A stretch of DNA of 5,453 nt from Deltaproteobacteria bacterium (GTDB lineage: Bacteria > Desulfobacterota > Desulfarculia > Adiutricales > JAGVGV01): positions 1 through 5,453 of the forward strand of contig JADFXS010000203.1 of the NCBI GenBank assembly GCA_015233515.1. The letters are read 5' to 3'. Below are positions 1-5,453 of this stretch, piece by piece. Position 1 is the first letter of the stretch; the number at the start of each line of letters is the position of its first letter. The notes under the pieces were generated by a model. That model ran no database searches. It was not told where the DNA came from and saw nothing but the letters and a program-made list of their open reading frames with translations. The translations under genes and the position numbers were made by a program.

Positions 1-1
1 T

Positions 2-15
2 CATTATCCCCTCCC
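2..15 (-). promoter_or_regulatory. Strong ribosome binding site and start codon of a gene leaving the window
   Basis: On the minus strand a GGGAGGGG Shine-Dalgarno (bases 15 to 8) lies just before an ATG at bases 4 to 2. The GGAGG core has a 5-nt spacer, which is close to ideal. Only the ATG is inside the window, so nothing can be said of the product. The gene would run leftward, in the same direction as the tRNA. The match could be chance, since no coding sequence is available to test it. Confidence 0.35.
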
Positions 16-32
16 GCGCTCTCATTGATAAA

Positions 33-58
33 CATATTACACATTCGTGTGTATTATG
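33..58. promoter_or_regulatory. 26-bp dyad, operator-like
   Basis: Two 11-bp arms, CATATTACACA (33-43) and TGTGTATTATG (48-58), are inverted copies with a single T/T mismatch around a TTCG centre. On the minus strand the right arm contains CATAAT, a 5/6 match to a -10 box. The dyad lies 29 to 54 nt upstream of the putative ATG at base 4. That arrangement fits an operator for a dimeric regulator overlapping a promoter. No good -35 at standard spacing was found; the nearest candidates are weak. An RNA hairpin with a UUCG loop is the alternative reading. Confidence 0.35.
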
Positions 59-191
59 CCAAGAGATTTTTATGTAAAAATACACAAAATATTTCTTAAT
101 TTACGTCCACAACGATCAAGGGCAACTTATTTCTAAGCGGGACAGGAACCTGACTTTTTCGATATTGAATCTCACTATCGCCTAATAAAGC

Positions 192-213
192 TTGGCACCA
201 AATTGGCACCAAA
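192..213. repeat. Tandem 11-bp direct repeat, two copies
   Basis: TTGGCACCAAA occurs twice in perfect tandem (192-202 and 203-213), directly beyond the T-tract of the tRNA terminator. It may be part of an attachment or recombinase-binding region at the tRNA 3' flank, or simply the coding repeat behind the GTKLAP peptide of the putative integrase tail. Confidence 0.6.
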
Positions 214-239
214 AAAAGGCCTATCTAAAAAGATAAGCC
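211..239 (-). terminator. Intrinsic terminator of tRNA-Pro
   Basis: Read on the minus strand, GGCTTATCT (239-231) pairs with AGATAGGCC (226-218) around a TTTT loop. This gives 9 pairs with one U-G wobble, followed by seven Ts (217-211). It starts 22 nt after the encoded CCA of the tRNA. Stem, short loop and T-tract make a textbook rho-independent terminator. Confidence 0.85.
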
Positions 240-260
240 GCTTAATTTATACTATATATC

Positions 261-338
<78 letters not shown>

Positions 339-497
339 ATAATGAAATTTAAAGGGCCTGAAAGCCCTCTTCCACTTGACTCCGGTTCATCGCCGTATAT
401 CTCCGTCAAGTCGACGCAATACTATCCTGAAATTTCCATCGCGTCAAGGAGTCAACTAACGGCCGGACCGAAGGCAGTCCACCAGCATAAAAATCCC

Positions 498-526
498 TTG
501 TTTATAGCCATGAGAAGTTATATGTT
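498..526 (+). promoter_or_regulatory. nadK: Candidate sigma70 promoter for nadK
   Basis: TTGTTT (498-503) and TATGTT (521-526) are separated by exactly 17 nt. The -35 matches consensus at 3/6 and the -10 at 4/6, so the spacing is better than the boxes. Transcription would begin near 533, about 60 nt before the nadK ATG. It is the best plus-strand candidate I found in the 242-bp gap between the tRNA region and nadK, but it is weak. Confidence 0.3.
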
Positions 527-545
527 CCGGATAAGAGTGGGTTAT

Positions 546-568
546 ATCCGCTAAGCTTCCAAGCGGAT
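546..568 (+). promoter_or_regulatory. nadK: Hairpin in the nadK leader
   Basis: ATCCGCT (546-552) and AGCGGAT (562-568) are perfect inverted copies around a 9-nt loop, ending 10 nt before the AGGTGA that probably serves nadK as ribosome site. The left arm can alternatively pair upstream: CGGATA (528-533) with TATCCG (545-550). The structure has no T-run, so it is not an intrinsic terminator. It may be an operator or a translation-modulating hairpin. There is no evidence for a ligand. Confidence 0.35.
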
Positions 569-594
569 CATATTTTCAGGTGACGATATTCAAC

Positions 595-1446
595 ATGCCA
601 ATGCCATTTAAACAAATTGTCATCGTAGTCAAAAACGACGACCGGGCTAGAGCTGAAGCCGAAGACCTGCGGAACTGGCTGGAACAGCTCGGTCTCGCCG
701 TCCTGGTCGATCGTCCGCGAGTCAGCGGATGCGGATATGAGCGCGAAGAAAAACCGGCTCAACCTCCGGTGGCCCTGATTGTGGTCCTGGGAGGCGATGG
801 AACCCTGCTCTACGCGGCCCGAACCTTTGCTTTCACCGGCGCTCCGCTGTTGGGCGTGAATATGGGCGGTCTCGGCTTTCTGACGGAGCTTAACCGGGAA
901 AGCCTGCGTCCGGCGCTCGAACAAGTCCTGGCCGGCAATTATCAGATTGAAAACCGGATGATGCTGGATGTGGAAATCCGGGGGCCGAACGACACGCTGA
1001 CCACCACCACCGTGCTCAATGACGCGGTCATCAACAAAGGCGTCCTGGCCAGGATCATCGAATTATCGGTCAAGGTCGATCATTGGAACCTGACGTCCTA
1101 TCGGGCCGACGGACTGATCATCGCCACCCCCACCGGGTCCACGGCTTACAACCTGGCCGCCGGCGGTCCGATTGTCCATCCCGCCCATGAATCGATCCTG
1201 TTGACCCCCATCTGCCCCTTTACCTTGAGCAACCGGCCGTTGATTCTGCCAAAAAATTCGGTGATCGAAATAAGGTTAGGCGCTGATGCCGATGATGTCT
1301 ATCTGACTTCGGACGGCCAAGTTTCCTGTCCCTTGACCCCGAAAAACCTGATTACCGTCCGCAAATCCGAAAGCGGCGTCCGCCTGATCAAGAATCTCCA
1401 GCAGAATTATTTCCATATCCTCCGGACAAAGCTGGGTTGGGGCTAA
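595..1446 (+). CDS. nadK: NAD kinase
   Basis: ATP-dependent NAD kinase, the cytosolic enzyme that phosphorylates NAD+ to NADP+ and so sets the NADPH supply. Using the ATG at 595 it has 283 residues, usual for bacterial NadK. Visible landmarks are the GGDGT motif (66-70), VNMGGLGFL (88-96), NDAVINKG (142-149), the hallmark DGLIIATPTGSTAY...GGP block (172-192), a late TSDGQ, and the characteristic ending YFHILRTKLGWG. All active-site blocks are intact. I chose the ATG at 595 because AGGTGA (578-583) lies 11 nt before it; an in-frame GTG at 580 has no good ribosome site, and an ATG at 601 is possible. The gene is monocistronic here. It converges on the lipid kinase gene, with its TAA overlapping that gene's TAG. 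Confidence 0.96.
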   Translation: MPMPFKQIVIVVKNDDRARAEAEDLRNWLEQLGLAVLVDRPRVSGCGYEREEKPAQPPVALIVVLGGDGTLLYAARTFAFTGAPLLGVNMGGLGFLTELNRESLRPALEQVLAGNYQIENRMMLDVEIRGPNDTLTTTTVLNDAVINKGVLARIIELSVKVDHWNLTSYRADGLIIATPTGSTAYNLAAGGPIVHPAHESILLTPICPFTLSNRPLILPKNSVIEIRLGADADDVYLTSDGQVSCPLTPKNLITVRKSESGVRLIKNLQQNYFHILRTKLGWG

Positions 1447-2342
1447 GACGACCGAGCCCCGGTGAAAAAGCTCAAGGCCGCCGGATGAATCCGGCAGTTC
1501 ACCGGCAAGGGTCCGCCGTATTCTCCGTCATATTGAAAATGCCCGGCGCCGGCAGGACTGAAGAAAGCCAGGCTTTCCCTGACCGGGACTATCAGGTCGG
1601 CGGCGGCGGTCAAATTCAATCCCGATCCCAAGCCGAGAGCGGAACGCAGCAAACCGGTCATGCCCCGGCCGCGGAACAGATACAACCGGTATCCCTCGCC
1701 GGGCGGTATGTTAAAAAAGGCCGCGTAGTTGGTGATCGCGCATAAAATCGCCAGGTAGTATCCACCTTTCAAACGGCGACCGTCCACTTCGGCCTCGATC
1801 TCCGGCCAGGGTTCTTTCCGCCAAGCCGCCAAACCGGCCTTGATATAGATCCAATTACTGACCGGACCTCGACGGCCCATGGCGACCCGCCGCACCATGG
1901 CCGCATCCAGCCCCGCGCCGATAAAAGCCACGGCCAGACCTTCCCCGAAAGAGGCCGCATCCACGGTCCGCCGAGCACCGCGAGCCAGAGTCGCCACCGC
2001 TCCATCCAAAGTCCGGGGCAGATTCAGATGACGAGCCAGGCAATTGCTGAGACCTAAGGGGATAATGCCGACGGGCTTCCGACAACCGGTTTTAAATACG
2101 GCGGAAGCTACTTCATTGATCGTGCCGTCTCCGCCCACCGCCACCAAACCGGAAAAATTCGCGGCGCAATCCCGGATGATTTCGCCGGCCGACCCGGGAC
2201 CGGTCATCAGGAAAACTTCGGCGGTCAGACCGTGATTTTTAAAAATATCGGGGAGAAGAGGGGCGATTTTGGCTCCGGAACCGCCGCCGGAGATAGGGTT
2301 GACCAGAACCAGAAAATTTGGCGGTTTCACCTTATTGATCAT
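1443..2342 (-). CDS. Diacylglycerol kinase family lipid kinase
   Basis: A 299-residue member of the DAGK catalytic family (DgkB/YegS/sphingosine-kinase type), which transfers phosphate from ATP or GTP to a lipid hydroxyl at the inner face of the membrane. Visible are VNPISGGGSG (14-23), the nucleotide-binding GGDGT (70-74), a second block PLGLSNCLAR (95-104), IGAGLDA, and a C-terminal DGE (272-274), which lies in the region that supplies the catalytic acid in DgkB. The second block departs from the usual PLGTGNDFAR and looks closer to sphingosine-kinase-type GNALA, so the substrate is uncertain. I saw no membrane segment. I chose the ATG at 2342 because it begins just before the conserved fold. 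It overlaps the last 11 nt of meaB and has no clear ribosome site, suggesting translational coupling. A longer frame starting at 2423 lies wholly within meaB and is unlikely to be used. Confidence 0.9.
   Translation of the reverse strand: MINKVKPPNFLVLVNPISGGGSGAKIAPLLPDIFKNHGLTAEVFLMTGPGSAGEIIRDCAANFSGLVAVGGDGTINEVASAVFKTGCRKPVGIIPLGLSNCLARHLNLPRTLDGAVATLARGARRTVDAASFGEGLAVAFIGAGLDAAMVRRVAMGRRGPVSNWIYIKAGLAAWRKEPWPEIEAEVDGRRLKGGYYLAILCAITNYAAFFNIPPGEGYRLYLFRGRGMTGLLRSALGLGSGLNLTAAADLIVPVRESLAFFSPAGAGHFQYDGEYGGPLPVNCRIHPAALSFFTGARSS
1459..1505 (+). repeat. Nested inverted repeat beyond the nadK stop
   Basis: An outer pair, CCGGTGAA (1459-1466) with TTCACCGG (1498-1505), encloses an inner pair, GCCGGA (1480-1485) with TCCGGC (1490-1495). 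Both are perfect. The structure begins 12 nt after the nadK stop and lies inside the last codons of the convergent lipid kinase gene. It could form the 3' end of the nadK transcript or protect it, although no T-run follows. Confidence 0.5.
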
Positions 2343-3330
2343 ATTTGTAATCGAAAACCCGAGCCATGATTTCCTCGCTGACCGTGTAGGGGTCGGCTTT
2401 CCTGGCCACCAAATCTTCCACATAGCGGTCCAAGTCGCCGTTTTGATCCAGCTTCCGGACGATGGTTTCCACCACCCCTTGCTTGATCAGGTCCATGACC
2501 TCCATCCTGGTCTTGAGGCGGATCAGGCGCCGGTGGTATTCGCCGCCGCCCTGGCTAAGAAATTCGCGGTGGAGAAGGATCGCCGACCAAAGTTCGGTCA
2601 GTCCCTGCCCGCTCTTGGCCGTGGTTTTGATCACCGGCGGAGTCCAGTCCCGGGCGACGGTGTCGGCGGCATGAGCCAATTCCAGCATGCCCCGGATATC
2701 ATCCATCGTCCGGTCCGCGCCGTCCTTATCCGCCTTGTTGATGGCAAAAACGTCGCCGACTTCGAGAATCCCGGCTTTAATGGCCTGGATATCATCCCCC
2801 ATTCCGGGCGCCATGACGATGACCGTGGTATGGGCGGTGCGGGCGATATCCACCTCATCCTGCCCTACTCCCACGGTCTCCACGATGATCACGTCTTTGC
2901 CCATGGCGTCCAGGACCATGATCGCCCCGCGCGTGGACTGGGTGAGTCCGCCGAACTGCCCGCGAGTCGCCATGGACCGAATAAAGACCTCTTCGTCCGT
3001 GCCATGACGCTGCATCCGCAAACGATCCCCCAAAATAGCTCCGCCGGTGAACGGGCTGGTGGGGTCCACGGCCAGGACGCCCACGGTCAGATTTTGATCG
3101 CGCAGGAGCTTTATCAGACCATCGGTCAGGGTGCTCTTCCCCACGCCGGGCGCGCCGGTGATCCCCAGAACAAAGGCCCGCCCGGTAAAGGGAAACAGGC
3201 TTTTTAACACCGGACGCGCCGTCGGACCGTGGTCGTCGATTTCGCGTATCAGCCGGGCCACGGTCCGGATATCGCCTTGACGGACTTTGTCGACTATTTC
3301 GCGAATCTCATGTTCTTCATGGCTTTTCAT
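2332..3330 (-). CDS. meaB: Methylmalonyl-CoA mutase-associated GTPase MeaB (ArgK family)
   Basis: A G3E P-loop GTPase of 332 residues, usual for MeaB. In this family it binds B12-dependent methylmalonyl-CoA mutase, gates loading of adenosylcobalamin and prevents inactivation. Motifs in order are Walker A GAPGVGKST (59-67), VDPTSPFTGGAILGDR (88-103), SMATRGQFGG (119-128), ETVGVGQDE (151-159), APGMGDDIQAIKAG (174-187) and the guanine-specificity NKAD (198-201). All are intact. The ATG at 3330 follows the acyl-CoA dehydrogenase stop by 4 nt and has no recognisable Shine-Dalgarno, so it is probably translated by coupling. The mutase partner is not in the window. Close relatives serve isobutyryl-CoA or ethylmalonyl-CoA mutases, so the exact client is inferred. 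Confidence 0.96.
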   Translation of the reverse strand: MKSHEEHEIREIVDKVRQGDIRTVARLIREIDDHGPTARPVLKSLFPFTGRAFVLGITGAPGVGKSTLTDGLIKLLRDQNLTVGVLAVDPTSPFTGGAILGDRLRMQRHGTDEEVFIRSMATRGQFGGLTQSTRGAIMVLDAMGKDVIIVETVGVGQDEVDIARTAHTTVIVMAPGMGDDIQAIKAGILEVGDVFAINKADKDGADRTMDDIRGMLELAHAADTVARDWTPPVIKTTAKSGQGLTELWSAILLHREFLSQGGGEYHRRLIRLKTRMEVMDLIKQGVVETIVRKLDQNGDLDRYVEDLVARKADPYTVSEEIMARVFDYKYDQ

Positions 3331-3334
3331 AGAA

Positions 3335-4483
3335 TTATTTCAGTAAATCCCTGGCAATGACCAGACGTTGAATTTCCGAGGTCCCTTCATATAGAGTGGT
3401 TACCCGAACATCCCGGGCCAGACGCTCCACCGGGAAGTCCCGGGTGTACCCGTACCCGCCCAGCATCTGCACCGCCTTATAACAGGCCCGGTTGGCGGCT
3501 TCCGAGGCATAGACCTTGGCCATGGCCGCCTCACGGGTGAACGGCCGGCCGTTTTCCTTGAGCCAGGCCGCCCGCATAATCAACATCCGCGCGGCCTCGA
3601 GTTCGGTATACCCATCAGCGATCATCCATTGAATCGCCTGAAAATTTGCGATGGGTTGGCCGAACTGGACGCGCTCCTTGGCATAGTTGGTAGCGAAATC
3701 CATGGCCGCCAGACCGATCCCCAATGATAACGAGGCGATGCCGATCCGGCCGCCGTCCAGTTCCATCAGGGCGATAGGAAACCCCTCATGGAGCCGGCCT
3801 AAAAGCTGGGTCGCGGGCAGACGGCAATCGTCGAAACCGAGCTGATTGGTGGACGAGGCCCGTTGGCCCATTTTTTCTTCATCCTTACCCACGGTAAAAC
3901 CAGCGGTTCCCGGCTCGATTAAAAATACCGAAATCCCCCGCCCTTTTCCAGCGTTTTTATCCGTCACCGCCCAGACGACAAAAACCCCGGCGTATTCGGC
4001 GGAACTGATAAACATCTTTGATCCGTTCAAGACAAAGTCGTCTCCATCCCGGACCGCCGTGGTCCGCATATTGCCGGGATCGGAACCGGCCTGGGCTTCG
4101 GTCAAGCCAAAGGCTCCGGCCGAGTATTCTCCGGAAGCCAGCTTGGGAATGTATTTTCGCTTCTGTTCCTCTGCCCCGAACTCCAGAATAACTTCCGCGA
4201 CCATGTTGGTCACAGACATGGTCACTGCCGTGGACGCGCAAGCCCGGGCGATCTCGGTGACCGCCAGGCTGTAGGCCACCGCGCCGACATCGGCGCCGCC
4301 GTATTCCTCGGGTATGTTCATACTCATCAAACCCAGTTCGGCCATTTTCTTCAAATTGGCCACCAGGATAGGGCGATCCTTGGTCTCATCCAACCGGGCC
4401 GCCACGGGAGCCAATTCACGGCCGGCAAAATCCGCGGCCATGTCCCGGATCATTTTTTGCTCGTCAGTCAACTCAAATTGCAT
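3335..4483 (-). CDS. Acyl-CoA dehydrogenase, short/branched-chain type
   Basis: A 382-residue FAD flavoprotein that oxidises an acyl-CoA to the trans-2-enoyl-CoA and passes electrons to electron-transfer flavoprotein. The N-terminal helical domain begins FELTDEQKMIRD. The first family signature is GAFGLTEAQAGSD (123-135) and the second is QMLGGYGYTRDFPVERLARD (339-358). The catalytic base is most likely Glu366 in LYEGTSEIQR. The helix that holds the base in isovaleryl- and long-chain enzymes instead reads LDGGRIGIA, with Gly. This favours the butyryl/short-branched-chain class, but chain length cannot be fixed from sequence alone. The start at 4483 has a strong ribosome site. It is the first gene of the unit with meaB and the lipid kinase, so a role on branched-chain or propionyl-related acyl-CoAs feeding methylmalonyl-CoA is plausible. 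Confidence 0.95.
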   Translation of the reverse strand: MQFELTDEQKMIRDMAADFAGRELAPVAARLDETKDRPILVANLKKMAELGLMSMNIPEEYGGADVGAVAYSLAVTEIARACASTAVTMSVTNMVAEVILEFGAEEQKRKYIPKLASGEYSAGAFGLTEAQAGSDPGNMRTTAVRDGDDFVLNGSKMFISSAEYAGVFVVWAVTDKNAGKGRGISVFLIEPGTAGFTVGKDEEKMGQRASSTNQLGFDDCRLPATQLLGRLHEGFPIALMELDGGRIGIASLSLGIGLAAMDFATNYAKERVQFGQPIANFQAIQWMIADGYTELEAARMLIMRAAWLKENGRPFTREAAMAKVYASEAANRACYKAVQMLGGYGYTRDFPVERLARDVRVTTLYEGTSEIQRLVIARDLLK

Positions 4484-4485
4484 GT

Positions 4486-4493
4486 CTCCCTCC
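4486..4493 (-). promoter_or_regulatory. Shine-Dalgarno of the acyl-CoA dehydrogenase
   Basis: GGAGGGAG on the minus strand, with its GGAGG core 5 nt before the ATG at 4483. It fixes that start and is the only strong ribosome site in the three-gene unit, consistent with ribosomes entering here and the two following genes being coupled. Confidence 0.85.
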
Positions 4494-4630
4494 GGTAAAC
4501 CCGCTGCTTATTAATGATATTCGAAAACACGCCCCTAGCGGCCCAAACGATGATATCCGCCGCTCCCCAGAAACAATGCCTCGGAGCCGTTTTAAATTGC
4601 TCAAACTTGCTTCCCAACGGATCGTATAGT

Positions 4631-4711
4631 GTCATGCCGCAAAGAGAAATCTCTAAGCTCAAATAACGTTCTTTGAAAAGAATAGAGATTTCTCCCTATG
4701 GTCGAAATGAC
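4631..4711. repeat. Dispersed palindromic repeat (MITE/REP-like)
   Basis: The 81-bp unit begins GTCAT (4631-4635) and ends ATGAC (4707-4711). Inside, GAGAAATCTCTA (4644-4655) and TAGAGATTTCTC (4683-4694) are perfect 12-bp inverted copies, and TCAAA/TTTGA (4659-4663, 4672-4676) extend the stem towards an 8-nt loop. The right end carries a separate perfect hairpin, TATGGTC-GAAAT-GACCATA (4697-4715). The pattern GTCATTTCGA...GAGAAATCT with its inverted copy matches a short non-coding element I know to recur in many bacterial genomes. The left end is degenerate relative to the right, so this copy looks decayed. Copy number cannot be seen from one window. Confidence 0.65.
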
Positions 4712-4909
4712 CATAAACGGGCGTTTCTTGGCGCCATAACCCTGGGTCCCGCAAGGTCGGGCCCTACTAAGAGTTTCCCCGGTAATCCCCAGGCGATAGA
4801 GCATTGAAATGGGAGATTTGAACCGGTCCAATCAGAAAAATTCCCTATAATCCGGGCGAGTGGGTCATAAACCCTAAAAGCTCGTCCATCGCGCCGGCGC
4901 TCGGATCAG

Positions 4910-5453
4910 CTATATTTCTTTCATGAAGCCGAGGCGGGGTACGTTGAATTTGATCTCCTTGACCCCGGGAACATCGCCCAAAAATGACAATATTTCCCGT
5001 TCCAGAACGGACTCGATCTTAGGATAAAGCTGAGTATCCACTTCGATGTAAATGACGCGATCCTTGGCGGTCACGCCTAGATGACTGTAGTTTTTCACCA
5101 GGCGGGTTTTGACCTGGGAGGCCAGGACCAAATCTTCCAGAGCCCTTTGGGAAGCAATAGTATTTTGAAAGGGCGGCAGTTTGGCCGCGTGGCAGATCAT
5201 ATCCACGGCGTCATCCACGGAAAATTTTCTGATGTGAATGACCATGTCGTAAAGACAGGGGTCGGCCGGGTCGACGCCATACAGGTCCATGCTCCAGCGG
5301 CGCCGTTCTTCATCATCTTTTTGAAGGGTGCTTAAGGCTTCTTCGTTGGAGATACGCTCCCGCTCCATTTCCAGACGGACCCGCGTCTCCAGGTCGGCCA
5401 CAATCCGAATTTTAAGGACATGCTGCACGTCCTTGAGGAACATATGCCCGGCC
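4910..5453 (-). CDS. Cytidylate-kinase-like protein with extra C-terminal domain (partial, 5' end beyond window)
   Basis: The frame is open to the right edge; an internal ATG at 5443 (residue 1 here) is probably not the start, since the family's P-loop half is missing. The first 85 or so visible residues match the C-terminal half of cytidylate kinase-like proteins: HVLKIRIVADLETRV (8-22), the arginine-rich lid DEERRRW (44-50), then DPCLYDMVIHIRKFSVDDAVDMI (61-83), a block typical of nucleotide-monophosphate kinases of this kind. After a linker, residues 100-170 form a small alpha-beta unit with VIYIEVD and VPGVKEIKFNV, resembling a divergent BON domain. Function is uncertain: CMP/dCMP phosphorylation is the family default, but such two-domain versions may be regulatory. 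It stops at a TAG (4912-4910), 426 nt before the acyl-CoA dehydrogenase start, so it may not share that transcript. Confidence 0.8.
   Translation of the reverse strand, partial: AGHMFLKDVQHVLKIRIVADLETRVRLEMERERISNEEALSTLQKDDEERRRWSMDLYGVDPADPCLYDMVIHIRKFSVDDAVDMICHAAKLPPFQNTIASQRALEDLVLASQVKTRLVKNYSHLGVTAKDRVIYIEVDTQLYPKIESVLEREILSFLGDVPGVKEIKFNVPRLGFMKEI

Larger units (their letters stand above)
4484..4909. other. Non-coding gap between the cytidylate-kinase-like gene and the acyl-CoA dehydrogenase
   Basis: This 426-bp stretch has no supportable gene. Short open frames on the minus strand run through the dispersed repeat and lack ribosome sites. It should hold the promoter of the three-gene unit, but no convincing -35/-10 pair was found. 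Minor structures are an imperfect stem GGTCCCG/CGGGCCC (4745-4764) and a GCGCCGGCGC palindrome (4891-4900) 10 nt beyond the stop of the right-hand gene. That palindrome lacks a T-run and is not a clear terminator. Confidence 0.6.

Noticed and set aside
193..208. Near-match to a sigma54 promoter, TGGCAC-N5-TGGCA
   Set aside because: Spacing and GG/GC positions fit, but it would fire straight into the tRNA terminator stem and then antisense through the tRNA, with no gene to serve. It arises from the 11-bp tandem repeat.
351..369. Small hairpin AGGGC/GCCCT between tRNA-Pro and nadK as a terminator
   Set aside because: It has only a 5-bp stem, no proper T-run on either strand, and no upstream gene needing termination.
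568..924. A minus-strand open frame over the start of nadK
   Set aside because: It is a shadow of nadK with no domain or ribosome site.
2269..3207. A 312-codon plus-strand open frame opposite meaB
   Set aside because: It lies antisense to an intact, motif-rich meaB. Its translation has no recognisable domain and is rich in His, Asp and Pro, as expected for the complement of GC-rich coding sequence.
4468..4831. Two short minus-strand open frames in the gap
   Set aside because: They run through the palindromic repeat, overlap each other, and lack ribosome sites; one overlaps the acyl-CoA dehydrogenase start.

Overview
The window holds a bacterial chromosomal segment of moderately high GC. Its gene content suggests a Desulfobacterota (delta-proteobacterial) or similar anaerobic lineage. 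The signs are a MeaB-type GTPase beside a short-chain acyl-CoA dehydrogenase, a cytidylate-kinase-like protein with an extra C-terminal domain, and a dispersed palindromic repeat of the GTCAT...GAGAAATCTCT type. The lineage is inference from gene flavour, not from any search.

Left edge (1-352): an AT-rich stretch, then a complete tRNA-Pro(UGG) on the minus strand with encoded CCA and its own intrinsic terminator. The tRNA 3' flank carries a tandem 11-bp repeat. A plus-strand open frame there reads into the antisense of the tRNA, resembling the decayed tail of a tRNA-integrating tyrosine recombinase. At the extreme left, a strong Shine-Dalgarno and ATG point off the window on the minus strand, with a dyad operator-like sequence upstream.

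Centre (353-2342): a leader with hairpins, then nadK (NAD kinase) on the plus strand. It converges on a diacylglycerol-kinase-family lipid kinase on the minus strand, and their stop codons overlap within CTAA. Both proteins carry the GGDGT nucleotide-binding motif of the same fold superfamily.

Right (2332-4483): three minus-strand genes form a compact unit read right to left: acyl-CoA dehydrogenase, then meaB after 4 nt, then the lipid kinase overlapping meaB by 11 nt. The acyl-CoA dehydrogenase has a strong ribosome site; the other two have poor ones and are probably translationally coupled. MeaB protects the B12-dependent methylmalonyl-CoA mutase, so the unit points to propionyl-/methylmalonyl-CoA or branched-chain acyl-CoA metabolism. 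No mutase gene is visible here.

Right edge (4484-5453): a 426-bp non-coding gap containing a palindromic dispersed repeat, then the C-terminal part of a cytidylate-kinase-like gene that enters from beyond the window. Nothing in the window looks like a novel defence or mobile system. The points most worth checking are the lipid kinase with a divergent substrate motif coupled to meaB, and the junction at the tRNA.
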